DNA from: VXYL01 sp965203685
Lineage (GTDB): Bacteria > Pseudomonadota > Gammaproteobacteria > Pseudomonadales > Azotimanducaceae
Reading direction: 5' to 3'
NCBI GenBank assembly: GCA_965203685.1
Contig: OZ241908.1
Location: 5,208,001 to 5,272,000, forward strand
Length of the DNA: 64,000 bases
In this document: one piece after another, positions 1 to 8,134 of the stretch
How the letters are laid out: every line of letters begins with the position of its first letter
Position numbering within the stretch: position 1 is the stretch's first letter
Position numbers and translations under genes: made by a program
Notes under the pieces: generated by a model
Told to the model about the DNA's origin: nothing
The model's input: only the letters and a program-made list of their open reading frames with translations
The model's database searches: none

Positions 1-457
1 CCGGCCGATGCTGCCCAAGCTGCTCAAGGCCTACGCGGAAGGGACGAGCCCCTACGAACTGCTGATGCTGCGCTACAATGGCGTGCACCGCGGCGCCGAG
101 AAGGACGTCTTCCCCTACGTGCCGGATAGCGGCGGCCCCTTCATCTGCACCTACACCGCAACCCGCTGGGGCCACCTTCTAGACCCGGAGAAGATGCCGC
201 CGGGCGAGGAGCCGCCAAGCGCCCGCGACTGCTACCGCTACTCGCTGTCGCAGCCGGCCATCGACATGGTGCTGTGCGGGCCAGCCAACGCCGAGCAGAT
301 GAACCTGGCCATCGAGGCGCTCGAACGGGGTCCATTGGAGCCGGATGAGCGCGAACGGATCGAGCGGATCGGCGCACACCAGTACGCCCAGTACGCCCCG
401 GCGTACCCCGACGCCGGCGACGCGGAAGACGTCAACGCCGGACGCGCGGCCACGTAG
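1..457 (+). CDS. aldo/keto reductase, C-terminal part (5' end outside window)
   Basis: The frame is already open at the window edge, so the N-terminal half, with the catalytic Tyr/Lys/His, is not visible. What remains is the typical end of an aldo/keto reductase barrel: a segment describing a TATRWGHL stretch, then DCYRYSLSQPAIDMVLCGP, which corresponds to the last beta strand and the NADPH-binding loop (family pattern: a YR.aLs.p.vd.vl.G motif followed by a helix with NAEQM). A acidic, low-complexity tail follows. The substrate cannot be inferred. It converges on the CmcJ-like gene, with only four bases between the stops. Confidence 0.75.
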   Translation, partial: RPMLPKLLKAYAEGTSPYELLMLRYNGVHRGAEKDVFPYVPDSGGPFICTYTATRWGHLLDPEKMPPGEEPPSARDCYRYSLSQPAIDMVLCGPANAEQMNLAIEALERGPLEPDERERIERIGAHQYAQYAPAYPDAGDAEDVNAGRAAT

Positions 458-461
458 TACC

Positions 462-1439
462 TCAGGGCGGCGGCACGTAGCCCTCGATCGGGCCGCTCCA
501 CCAATTGCAAGGTCGCCCATCCGCGTAGACCGTCGGAATCTGGGCCTTGAAACGGGCCACGCGCGCCGTTTTGTCAATCTCCTTGCCGTAGATGGCCTGC
601 ATGCGCACCTCGATGGTGTAGCGCATGGGCGCATCCGGCGGCGAGGTGGGATCCTCCACCGCGGTGTGGAACACCGTGCGCAGGTTCAGTTGCTCCTGGC
701 GGGTGTCGTACTGCCGGAACAGCAGCACTTCGTCCGGCGCGATGTCGGAGAAGTAGTACCAGCGCTGGTGCGGCCCGTGGATCAGGCGCTGGTCGACCAC
801 CTTGGTGTACTGCTTGATGTTGCCCGTGTTCTGGCCGTCGCCGAAGACGATGTCGTCCGGCCTCACCGAGCGCATATCGCACACCGCGAGCGGCATCATG
901 CGCACCGTCTCCCGGTTCGCACTGCGCCAGATGTTGATGCTCTCGAAGTGACGCTCGTCGGGAACGAGGGTCAGGAAGCGGTCCTCGACAGCCGGGGACA
1001 TGTCGGCGTGGATGCCTTGCGCGTAGGCGCCTCCGCTACCGTTCGGTGTGGGCCTGACGCCGCGTGGGCCGGTCTGACCACCGAAGCCGTTGCGGTACTC
1101 GTGCGCGCCGCCGCGGACCTCTTCACAGCCGGTCACTCGGGCCAAGACCGCGCGGCACTCCTCGTAGAAGGGCCCGCGGACGATCTCGGTGTCCATGAGA
1201 TCGAGGTCCGTGGGGGCAACGACCAACTGGAAGCCGTGACTGTCGAGCGTCGGCGCCGGATCGAGGTGTCGCGCATTGGCCACCGTGATGTGCTCGCGGA
1301 CGCCCAGTGCCTTGAGTTCCTCGGGATCCTTCGCGGAGTACCGATTCGGCACGCGGAATCCGCGGTGGCGGCTGTTCGCGAAGTTCGCGCTCGTGGCAAA
1401 CGCCTTCGGGGGCTTCGCCGGAATCTCCCTTAGACTCAT
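462..1439 (-). CDS. CmcJ/NvfI-family non-haem iron oxygenase
   Basis: About 325 residues. The sequence carries the signature of the CmcJ/NvfI (AsaB-like) family: an H-x-D pair in GIHADMS at about residue 144, NIWRS about 25 residues later, a VCDMRSV segment, and the conserved stretch SDIAPDEVLLFRQYDT followed by RTVFHTAVEDP near residue 245. Members hydroxylate or otherwise oxidise small molecules, often in natural-product pathways; the substrate here is unknown. I chose the ATG at 1439, preceded by GCGAGG, over a TTG 45 bases further upstream. It is divergent from the DUF3500 lipoprotein gene, so the two may share a promoter region. Confidence 0.7.
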   Translation of the reverse strand: MSLREIPAKPPKAFATSANFANSRHRGFRVPNRYSAKDPEELKALGVREHITVANARHLDPAPTLDSHGFQLVVAPTDLDLMDTEIVRGPFYEECRAVLARVTGCEEVRGGAHEYRNGFGGQTGPRGVRPTPNGSGGAYAQGIHADMSPAVEDRFLTLVPDERHFESINIWRSANRETVRMMPLAVCDMRSVRPDDIVFGDGQNTGNIKQYTKVVDQRLIHGPHQRWYYFSDIAPDEVLLFRQYDTRQEQLNLRTVFHTAVEDPTSPPDAPMRYTIEVRMQAIYGKEIDKTARVARFKAQIPTVYADGRPCNWWSGPIEGYVPPP

Positions 1440-1507
1440 CGACCTCGCCGTCGGTACAACGTCATAAGAAGAATAAGCCGACAACCACGTTGTTTGGAGA
1501 CCTGCCC

Positions 1508-2581
1508 GTGAAATTCGCCTCCCCGATGCGCGTCGCGCCGCTCATGCTTGCCGCCACCATCGCTGCTTGCGGCGACACCGAGACCAATGTCAACCCCGAA
1601 TCCGCCGTGGCACCCATTCCACCCTTCGCGACACCCTATGGCACCGCCAGCGGAGAGGCCACCTACGCGTCGGCGGTTGCGTTCCGGGACGCGCTGTCCG
1701 ACCTGCAAGCCGGAAGGCTCATACTGCCGATCGACAGCCCCGCACGCCGCAACTGGTCCAACCTGCCGGCGGGAATCGTGGACTTCGACCGCAACGGGCT
1801 GCGCCTCGGCGACCTGCAACCCGACCAGTTGTCGGCGATCTTCACCTTCCTCGCCGCCGGCTTAGGAGCGCACGGCTACGACACGGTTGGCCAGATCGTC
1901 GCCGCGGAAGCCGTTCTTTCCGAATCCACACTCGCAAGCATGCTCAAGTGGTCCGCGACCAACTACTGGCTCGCATTCTTCGGGGAACCGACAGCGAACG
2001 GGGCATGGGGATGGCAGTTCGGCGGCCATCATCTCGCCATCAACGCGAGTCTCGAGGACGGGCGCGTGGTCAGCCTGTCACCGAGCTTCATCGGCATCGA
2101 GCCCGCCAGCTTCGACTTTCGAGGCCGGCGATATGCGCCGCTAGCCGACGAACTCGCCGACGGCCTCGCCTTGATGCGCGCGTTGCCGGAGGCCGCTCGT
2201 CGACGAGCATTCATCGATGACCGGCCCGACGAGGTCCACGCCGGATCCGGCGCCGACGGCGTCGTGCCACCCGAAGAGGGCGTCTTGGTCGCGGAGTGGC
2301 CCGCCGAGGCCCGCGGCATGTTGCTGGACCTGATCTCGCACTGGTTGCGGACCCAGCCCGAAGAGAACGCCATCCCGCGCCTGGCCGCCATCGAGGCTGC
2401 GCTAGACGACACCCGTTTCGCTTGGCACGGGTCGACCCAAGGGGACGGGGACGTCTACTACCGCATCCAGGGGCCGAACCTGATCATCGAGTTCTCGACC
2501 CAAGGAGGCATCGCCGCCGACGGCGGCCACTATCACTCGGTCTATCGCGACCCGAGCAACGAGTACGGGGGCGCGATGTAA
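1508..2581 (+). CDS. DUF3500 family lipoprotein
   Basis: About 357 residues. The start is GTG 1508 with TGGAGA eight bases ahead. The N-terminus is a lipoprotein signal, with a hydrophobic MLAATIAAC and the lipobox Cys at about residue 21, so the protein is predicted to be membrane-anchored outside the cytoplasm. The body matches DUF3500: NWSNLPAG near the start, GDLQPDQLSAIF, then WGWQFGGHHLAINASL near residue 170, the family hallmark. The His pair and a later PDEVHAG segment look like possible metal ligands, but the enzymatic role of the family is not established. It is convergent with the dipeptide permease gene downstream. Confidence 0.75.
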   Translation: MKFASPMRVAPLMLAATIAACGDTETNVNPESAVAPIPPFATPYGTASGEATYASAVAFRDALSDLQAGRLILPIDSPARRNWSNLPAGIVDFDRNGLRLGDLQPDQLSAIFTFLAAGLGAHGYDTVGQIVAAEAVLSESTLASMLKWSATNYWLAFFGEPTANGAWGWQFGGHHLAINASLEDGRVVSLSPSFIGIEPASFDFRGRRYAPLADELADGLALMRALPEAARRRAFIDDRPDEVHAGSGADGVVPPEEGVLVAEWPAEARGMLLDLISHWLRTQPEENAIPRLAAIEAALDDTRFAWHGSTQGDGDVYYRIQGPNLIIEFSTQGGIAADGGHYHSVYRDPSNEYGGAM

Positions 2582-2599
2582 CGATGGGCCCCGCCACGG

Positions 2600-3496
2600 T
2601 TAGTGAATGACCCCCTTGAGCCTCGGGTCCAGGATGTCGCGCATGGCATCGCCCACGAAGTTGAAGGCCAATACCAACACGAAGATGGCCACGCCCGGCA
2701 CGATGCTCAAGAGCGGTTGCTGATCCAGCATGGGGAACGCCTGCTGGAGCATGTTGCCCCACGTGGGCGTCGGTGGCTGGATGCCGACGCCGATGAAGCC
2801 GAGCGCCGCCTCGGTCAGGACCGCGTAGCCCATGCTGAGCGTGCTCTGCACGATCACGGGCGCCACGCTGTTCGGCAGGATGTGCTTGACGATGATCCGC
2901 ATGTGCCCCATGCCACCGGCCTGCGCAGCCGCCACGTAGTCGAGTTCCCGGATCATCAACCCCTGGCTGCGGATCACGCGCGCCATCCAAGGCACGTTGG
3001 CGAGACCGATCGCAAGGATCACGGTGGCCAGCGAACCGCCCATGGCCGCCGCTAGGCCTACGGCGATGAGCAAGCTGGGGAAGACCACCAGCGCGTCCAT
3101 CAAGCGCATGATGACGTCGTCCACGAAACCCCGGAAGTAGACCGAGATCAGGCCAAGCGGCACGCCAATCACGACACCTAGGCCCACCGCGCCCACGCTC
3201 ACCATCAAGGCGACTTGCGCGCCAACGATCAGGCGCGCGAGCGTGTCGCGTCCCATCTGGTCGGACCCGAGCCAGTGCTCCGCCGAGATTCCTGACAGGA
3301 GATTGGCGAAATCCATCTCCTCGGGATCGACCGGTACGATCCAAGGCGCAAGAACCGCGGCAAGCACGGTCGCTACGATCACCACCACCCCGAACACCGC
3401 CTGCGGGATGCGCGAGAGCTTGCGCATTGTCGCGACCGCCGGATGGTGGCCAAGCCGCTGCCAAGTTGCCCCGCTGGGCAACACTCCCTCACTCAC
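2600..3496 (-). CDS. oligopeptide-type ABC transporter permease, DppC/OppC-like
   Basis: About 298 residues of inner-membrane permease. The short N-terminal OppC-type segment has one membrane helix (FGVVVIVATVLAAVLAPW), followed by the six-helix BPD_transp_1 domain. The cytoplasmic EAA loop that docks on the ATPases is visible as YVAAAQAGGMGHMRIIVKHI near residue 190. The start overlaps the last codons of the DppB-like gene by eight bases, indicating translational coupling. With the ATPases and binding protein at 5.6-9.2 kb it makes a full importer for peptides, opines or similar solutes; the actual ligand cannot be read from the sequence. Confidence 0.9.
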   Translation of the reverse strand: MSEGVLPSGATWQRLGHHPAVATMRKLSRIPQAVFGVVVIVATVLAAVLAPWIVPVDPEEMDFANLLSGISAEHWLGSDQMGRDTLARLIVGAQVALMVSVGAVGLGVVIGVPLGLISVYFRGFVDDVIMRLMDALVVFPSLLIAVGLAAAMGGSLATVILAIGLANVPWMARVIRSQGLMIRELDYVAAAQAGGMGHMRIIVKHILPNSVAPVIVQSTLSMGYAVLTEAALGFIGVGIQPPTPTWGNMLQQAFPMLDQQPLLSIVPGVAIFVLVLAFNFVGDAMRDILDPRLKGVIH

Positions 3497-4442
3497 CGTA
3501 CTTGATCCTCGGGTCGAGCCACGCGTAGACGATGTCGGTAACGAGGTTTGCGAACAGCACGGCCAACGCCATCAACAGCACCGCGCCTTGGACGGCCATG
3601 AAATCGCGCGCGAAGATGGCCTGCACCATGTAGTTGCCCATGCCCGGGATGCCAAACAAGGTCTCGATGACCACCGCACCCGCGAAAATGCGTCCTGTCT
3701 GAAGGCCGAATACCGTCACCACCGGTAGGAGCGCATTGCGCAAGGCGTGAACCCAGATCACCGTGCGCTCGCGTAAGCCCTTGGCCCGCGCGGTGCGCAT
3801 GTAGTCCTGCGCGAGCACCTCGAGCATCGCCGACCGGGATTGGCGCATGATCAGGGCCCAACTGGTGATGCCGAGTGCGAACGCCGGCAGAATCATGTGC
3901 CGCAAGCCCTCGACCGGATCCTCGGTGAGGTCGACGTAGCCTTGGGTCGGCAGCCAGCCGAGGATTACCCCGAACAGCAGGATGGCCATGATGCCGAGCC
4001 AGAAGTTGGGAATCGCGACCCCGCCGATCGAGACGATCGTGGTGATGAAATCCACCGGCTTGCCCCGGTAGACGGCGGAGACCATGCCCGCAGGCACGCC
4101 GATCACCATGGCAAGGATCCAGGCCACGACCCCAAACTGCAGGGTCACCAGCGCGCGCGAGCCGAGTTCCTCCGCCACCGGCCGCTGATTCTGTGTCGAG
4201 CGGCCCAGGTCGCCACGGAGCGCCTTGCCAAGCCAGATGCCGTATTGAACGACCGCCGGCTTATCGAGGTTGTACTCCTTGCGGATGAGTTCGAGTTGCT
4301 CCTCGTCGAGGGACTCGCCGGGGCCGATCAGCGCGCGGGCCGGATCGCCGGGAATGGCCAGCATGAGCGCATAGACCATGAACGTGATGATGCCGAGCAC
4401 GGGCAGCATCTGTAGGAGACGGCGAACGACGTACTGCCACAT
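3489..4442 (-). CDS. oligopeptide-type ABC transporter permease, DppB/OppB-like
   Basis: About 317 residues. It has the OppB N-terminal helix (MLPVLGIITFMVYALMLAIPGDPARALIG), followed by the conserved GPGESLDEEQLELIRKEYNLD periplasmic segment and the permease domain. The EAA loop is YMRTARAKGLRERTVIWVHAL at about residue 215. It is the first gene of a dppBC-like pair. In this family the pair normally follows the binding-protein gene directly; here about 1.1 kb of foreign-looking DNA (palindromic element and Uma2 pseudogene, both discussed separately) lies between them. Confidence 0.9.
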   Translation of the reverse strand: MWQYVVRRLLQMLPVLGIITFMVYALMLAIPGDPARALIGPGESLDEEQLELIRKEYNLDKPAVVQYGIWLGKALRGDLGRSTQNQRPVAEELGSRALVTLQFGVVAWILAMVIGVPAGMVSAVYRGKPVDFITTIVSIGGVAIPNFWLGIMAILLFGVILGWLPTQGYVDLTEDPVEGLRHMILPAFALGITSWALIMRQSRSAMLEVLAQDYMRTARAKGLRERTVIWVHALRNALLPVVTVFGLQTGRIFAGAVVIETLFGIPGMGNYMVQAIFARDFMAVQGAVLLMALAVLFANLVTDIVYAWLDPRIKYGE

Positions 4443-4577
4443 GGCGCCCGTTCAGGCTCCGGTCTTTTGCGGCGATGCGTTGCGGCAGTAGATGCGAACA
4501 GCCATTGGCCGATTCTATGGCAACGGCTTGCGCTCGCGCTTGATCCAACGGGGCGATTTCCTACAACAAGACGGGAC

Positions 4578-4635
4578 GCGACCGCTTCGCGGTCGCCCCG
4601 AGAATTCGCTGCGCGAATTCTCCCGGCTGTGCCGG
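4578..4635. repeat. three tandem hairpins, palindromic element family A (copy 1)
   Basis: Three inverted repeats follow each other. The first is an 8-bp stem GCGACCGC/GCGGTCGC with loop TTC (4578-4596). The second is a 10-bp stem GAGAATTCGC/GCGAATTCTC with loop TGC (4600-4622). The third is a 5-bp stem CCGGC/GCCGG with loop TGT (4623-4635). The same architecture, with different stem bases but the same GAGAA..GC-TGC-GC..TTCTC layout and trailing CCGGC, recurs at 58942-58992. That points to a REP-like dispersed element rather than a chance hairpin. It lies between the dppB-like start and the Uma2 pseudogene. Confidence 0.75.
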
Positions 4636-4703
4636 CCGGCTTTGGGGCGCTTCCAAGGCCGGCTTAAGCCAGACGCGAGATAGGACTGTGGTACGGTTTC
4701 ACG

Positions 4704-5551
4704 ATGCGAAGAAGGGAACAAACGAACCGCGGTGCGCCCCCCGCGGCCAAACGGGCCAACGTCCCGACGACGCCGCCGCACCCCGTGCCCGGCGGCGAGT
4801 ATGACCGCGACGGCTTTCTCTACAAGTGCCCCGTGGAGAACTTCCGCCATGACCTCATCCGCACCGGGTTGGCGGCCATCCTGCGTCCGCGGATGGCCCG
4901 CCTGCACGGCGACCGCGCGGTGGTCGCGAGCGACGTCGGCCTGTATGCGCGCCGCGAGGACCGGTCCGCCAAGCCGCTGGCGCCGGACATCCTGGTGTCG
5001 CTGACCGCCGGCGCCATCGACGCGCCCGGCACGCCGGCAGCCCGGACCGCATGTCGTACAAGCTCTGGCAGGAACCGGTTCCGGACCTCGTGATCGAGAT
5101 CGTCTCGTTCGGTTCGGGCGAACGCGACACGGTTGACAAGCCCAACCGCTACGAGGCGATCGGCATCCCGGAGTACTGGATCTTCGACCCCGAGCGGCAC
5201 CGAATCGCTCGCGGCTTGAGCGGACGTCTCCTCGCCGACGGCCGGTACGCTGCTGCATCGCCTGTGCCGCCGGCCGCCGACGAGGTGCCAGTGCCGCCTG
5301 GCGCAATCCCGTACTGGAGCGCGGTGCTCGGCCTCTACCTGTACGCTGACGGCAAGGACTTGCGGCTACATGACCCGCGAACCGGGCGGATCAACACCGT
5401 GGAGGAAGAGGTCGCGGCGAAGGAAGCCGCCGAGGATCGAGCGGTCCGAGCGGAGGATCGAGCGGTCCGAGCGGAGGATCGAGCAGTCCGAGAAGCAGCG
5501 CGGGCGGACGCTCTTGAAGCAGAGCTCAGAGCTTTGCGTCAGCGGCAGTAA
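4704..5551 (+). pseudogene. Uma2-family PD-(D/E)XK nuclease, frameshifted
   Basis: Two open segments in different frames (4704-5093 and from about 5048 to 5551) together make one Uma2-type protein. The first has the family N-terminus and the active-site strand APDILVSL. The second resumes at DRMSYKLWQEPVPDLVIEIVS, then DTVDKPNRYEAIGIPEYWIFDPE, the usual nuclease-core motifs. The span is 848 bases, one short of a multiple of three, so a single-base deletion near 5030-5048 explains the break. The C-terminus has three copies of the heptad EDRAVRA encoded by a 21-bp tandem repeat and looks like a coiled coil. Uma2 proteins are common in mobile contexts and their cellular role is not well defined. 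Confidence 0.75.
5432..5496 (+). repeat. 21-bp tandem repeat, three copies, in the Uma2 tail
   Basis: The unit GAGGATCGAGCGGTCCGAGCG is present about three times, the last copy with one changed base, and encodes EDRAVRA three times. The 7-residue period matches a coiled-coil heptad. Short in-frame repeats of this kind change copy number by slippage without breaking the frame. Confidence 0.8.
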
Positions 5552-5570
5552 CGCCGGTCAAAGCGTCCCG

Positions 5571-7181
5571 TTACTCGTCGAGCCAGATTTCCTTCAGGTT
5601 CATCTTCCCGTCCCAACCCATGAGCCGATCCAAGTTACGCACCTTGCCCGGGGCCGCGGCGTAGGAGACCCCGTACAGGAACGGCACGAACCAGGCCTCG
5701 CGCAGAACCAGCGCGTTGAGTTCGCGGTATACGCGCCGGCGATCTTCAAGCCCGTAGAGCGAAGCGCCCCGCTCGACGAGGGCATCGACGTCCGGCCGGG
5801 GCAGGTTGGCGGCGTTGTAGAAGCCGTCGCTCTTGAACGCCAGCGAGGCGATCCAGTCCGGCTCCGGGTAACGGCTCCACCCGGTGATGTAGACCGGGTG
5901 TTGGCGGCCGTGGAAAAAGTTCTCCGTGGCCACACCGACGCTGAACACCTCGATGTTCATGACCACGCCGATCTTCTTCAGCATGGCGCGGATGATCTCC
6001 GCCGTCGGAATCAGCACGGGACTGGTCCAAGTCATGGCTGTGAACTCGAACCCGTCCGGCTTGCCGCCCTTCGCCAAGTATTCGCGGGCCTTGTCGAGGT
6101 CGTAGTATGGCCGCGGCACGTCCGGATCGTGCACCATGGCACCCACGGGCCACATCCCAGAGTCCGCCACCAGGACCTTGTCGAAATAGATGGCCTTGTT
6201 GATGACCACCGGGTCGATCGCGTGCGCCACGGCGAGCCGCAGGTTGACGTCGTCGAGGGGCGCGCTACCGACATTGAAGGCCAACAGCATCGCCACAGAA
6301 CCGCCGTCCATGGTCTCGATGCGGAACCGGCTGTCACGCTGAAACGCGGCGACATCCTTGAACGGCAGGTAGGCCACGTCGATCTCGCCCGTCCGCAGCG
6401 CCGAAGCCAAGACGGTTTCATCGCGAATGACGCGAATGGTCACCTCGTCGAGGTACGGCAGCCGACGCCCGTCGGCATCGACGCCCCAGTACGCCTCGTT
6501 GCGCACCAACCGCACCATCGTGCCGGTGATCACCTTGTCGACGCGAAACGGTCCCGTACCGGCCGGTTGCCAGCCATAGTCGGCCCCGAGGCGCAGCACT
6601 TCCGCGGGCGAGTTCATGACGCCACCGCGATCGGCCAGCATGTTGAGGCCGGCCCCCCAAGGGCGCGACAGGTTGAAGCGCACCACGTAATCGTCGACGA
6701 CGTCCACGGAGTCGATCACCGTCATCGAGGCGCGTGGCGTGGCCTTGGTCGCCGGGTCGAGAATCCGATCGACATTGAACTTCACCGCCTCGGCATCGAA
6801 CGGCGTGCCGTCGTGGAACACGACGCCTTCGCGCAGGCGGAAGGTGATGGCGTCCGGATCCTCGGAGATCTCCCAGGACGTCGCAAGGGAAGTCGATGGA
6901 CGCGGGTTCAGGTCCCGATCCGCATCCACGAGTTGATCGTAGATCTGACGCCAGTAGTACGCGTCGCCACCGGATCGGCCCAGCACCGCATCCAACGACG
7001 TCGGCTCAAGGGCATAGCCGACGCGCAGATGGCCGCCATGGACGGGCTCCGAGCGCGGCATCCGCTGCGAGGCGCTCCCGGCCTCGTCGACGGGCGCCGA
7101 GCAACCGCCCAAGCCAACGAGCAGGACGACTGCTAGCCGGTGCGCGACCGTACCTCGCAGCCACCTTAGCGCAGATGACAT
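5571..7181 (-). CDS. extracellular solute-binding protein, family 5 (peptide/opine type), lipoprotein
   Basis: About 536 residues. The start ATG at 7181 overlaps the end of the upstream ATPase gene by 16 bases. The signal is of lipoprotein type (LAVVLLVGLGGC, lipobox Cys near residue 26), so it is anchored in the periplasm. It matches SBP_bac_5 throughout: GGHLRVGYALEPTSLDAV at the mature N-terminus, the TSWEISEDPDAITFRLREGV segment, FHDGTPFDAEAVKFNVDRI near residue 130, and a C-terminal YPEPDWIASLAF pattern. It delivers ligand to the DppBC-like permease. The ligand pocket cannot be typed from sequence alone. Confidence 0.9.
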   Translation of the reverse strand: MSSALRWLRGTVAHRLAVVLLVGLGGCSAPVDEAGSASQRMPRSEPVHGGHLRVGYALEPTSLDAVLGRSGGDAYYWRQIYDQLVDADRDLNPRPSTSLATSWEISEDPDAITFRLREGVVFHDGTPFDAEAVKFNVDRILDPATKATPRASMTVIDSVDVVDDYVVRFNLSRPWGAGLNMLADRGGVMNSPAEVLRLGADYGWQPAGTGPFRVDKVITGTMVRLVRNEAYWGVDADGRRLPYLDEVTIRVIRDETVLASALRTGEIDVAYLPFKDVAAFQRDSRFRIETMDGGSVAMLLAFNVGSAPLDDVNLRLAVAHAIDPVVINKAIYFDKVLVADSGMWPVGAMVHDPDVPRPYYDLDKAREYLAKGGKPDGFEFTAMTWTSPVLIPTAEIIRAMLKKIGVVMNIEVFSVGVATENFFHGRQHPVYITGWSRYPEPDWIASLAFKSDGFYNAANLPRPDVDALVERGASLYGLEDRRRVYRELNALVLREAWFVPFLYGVSYAAAPGKVRNLDRLMGWDGKMNLKEIWLDE

Positions 7182-8134
7182 GCGACCTCGTGGCCTTCGG
7201 CGATCGGCTTGAGGAACGGTTCCTCGACGCGGCACTGATCCGTCGCATAGGGGCATCGCGTGTGGAAGTGACAGCCCGACGGCCGGTTCACCGGACTCGG
7301 AACGTCGCCCTGCAGGTGGCGCTTGCTGCGGGCGCGGCTCGGATCGGGAACAGGAACCGCGTCAAGCAGGCTCTCGGTGTACGGATGCTGCGGATTCTCG
7401 AACAGCGTCCGCTTGTCGGCGAACTCGACGATACGCCCGAGATACATCACCGCGACCCGGTCGCTCAAGTGCTCCACCACGGCGAGGTCGTGGGCGATGA
7501 ACAGGTACGACAGGCCGAACTCGGCCTGCAGGTCCATCAACAGGTTGATGACCTGCGCCTGGATGGACACGTCAAGGGCCGACACCGGTTCGTCGCACAC
7601 GATCAACTCAGGGTTGAGCGACAGCGCGCGGGCGATGCTCAACCGCTGGCGTTGGCCGCCGGAGAACTCGTGGGGATAGTTGTCGAGTTGGTCGGCGCGC
7701 AAGCCCACGCGCTCGAACAGGGCACGGACCCGGTCGCGGCGCTCGGCACCCTTGGCGACCTCGTGCACGCCGAGCAGTTCGCCGACGATGTCGGCGGCCG
7801 ACATGCGCGGGTCGAGCGACGAGAACGGATCCTGGAAGATGATCTGCATCCGTCGGCGGTACGGTCGCAACTCGCGGTTGCCAAGCGCGGTGATGTCGTC
7901 GCCGTCCAGGCGAATCGTGCCCGTGGTTGGCTCGAGGAGGCGGAGCACCGTGCGGCCGACCGTGGTCTTGCCGCACCCGGATTCCCCGACGAGGCCGAGG
8001 GTTTCCCCGGCAGCGATGGTGAAACTAACGCCGTCGACCGCATGCACCTGCCCGGTCACCCGCCCGAACAGGCCCTTGCGCACGGGAAAGTGCTTCTGAA
8101 GGTCGGTGACCTCGAGCATCGGCGGGATGCTCAT
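7166..8134 (-). CDS. oligopeptide-type ABC transporter ATPase, DppF/OppF-like
   Basis: About 322 residues. Walker A is GESGCGKTT near residue 55, the Q-loop is FQDPFSSLDPRM, the ABC signature is FSGGQRQRLSIARAL, Walker B is LIVCDEPVSALD and the switch His is in FIAHDLAVV. The C-terminal oligo_HPY extension includes HPYTESLLDAVP and the Cys-rich FHTRCPYATDQC, as in Dpp/OppF proteins. The ATG at 8134 overlaps the stop of the partner ATPase as ATGA, so I rejected an upstream in-frame start that would lie inside that gene. It energises import together with the DppD-like subunit. Confidence 0.92.
   Translation of the reverse strand: MSIPPMLEVTDLQKHFPVRKGLFGRVTGQVHAVDGVSFTIAAGETLGLVGESGCGKTTVGRTVLRLLEPTTGTIRLDGDDITALGNRELRPYRRRMQIIFQDPFSSLDPRMSAADIVGELLGVHEVAKGAERRDRVRALFERVGLRADQLDNYPHEFSGGQRQRLSIARALSLNPELIVCDEPVSALDVSIQAQVINLLMDLQAEFGLSYLFIAHDLAVVEHLSDRVAVMYLGRIVEFADKRTLFENPQHPYTESLLDAVPVPDPSRARSKRHLQGDVPSPVNRPSGCHFHTRCPYATDQCRVEEPFLKPIAEGHEVACHLR

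Noticed and set aside
5370..7136. 588-codon open frame on the plus strand opposite the solute-binding protein
   Set aside because: Shadow of a well-supported family 5 binding-protein gene; Arg/His/Val-rich and no start signal.
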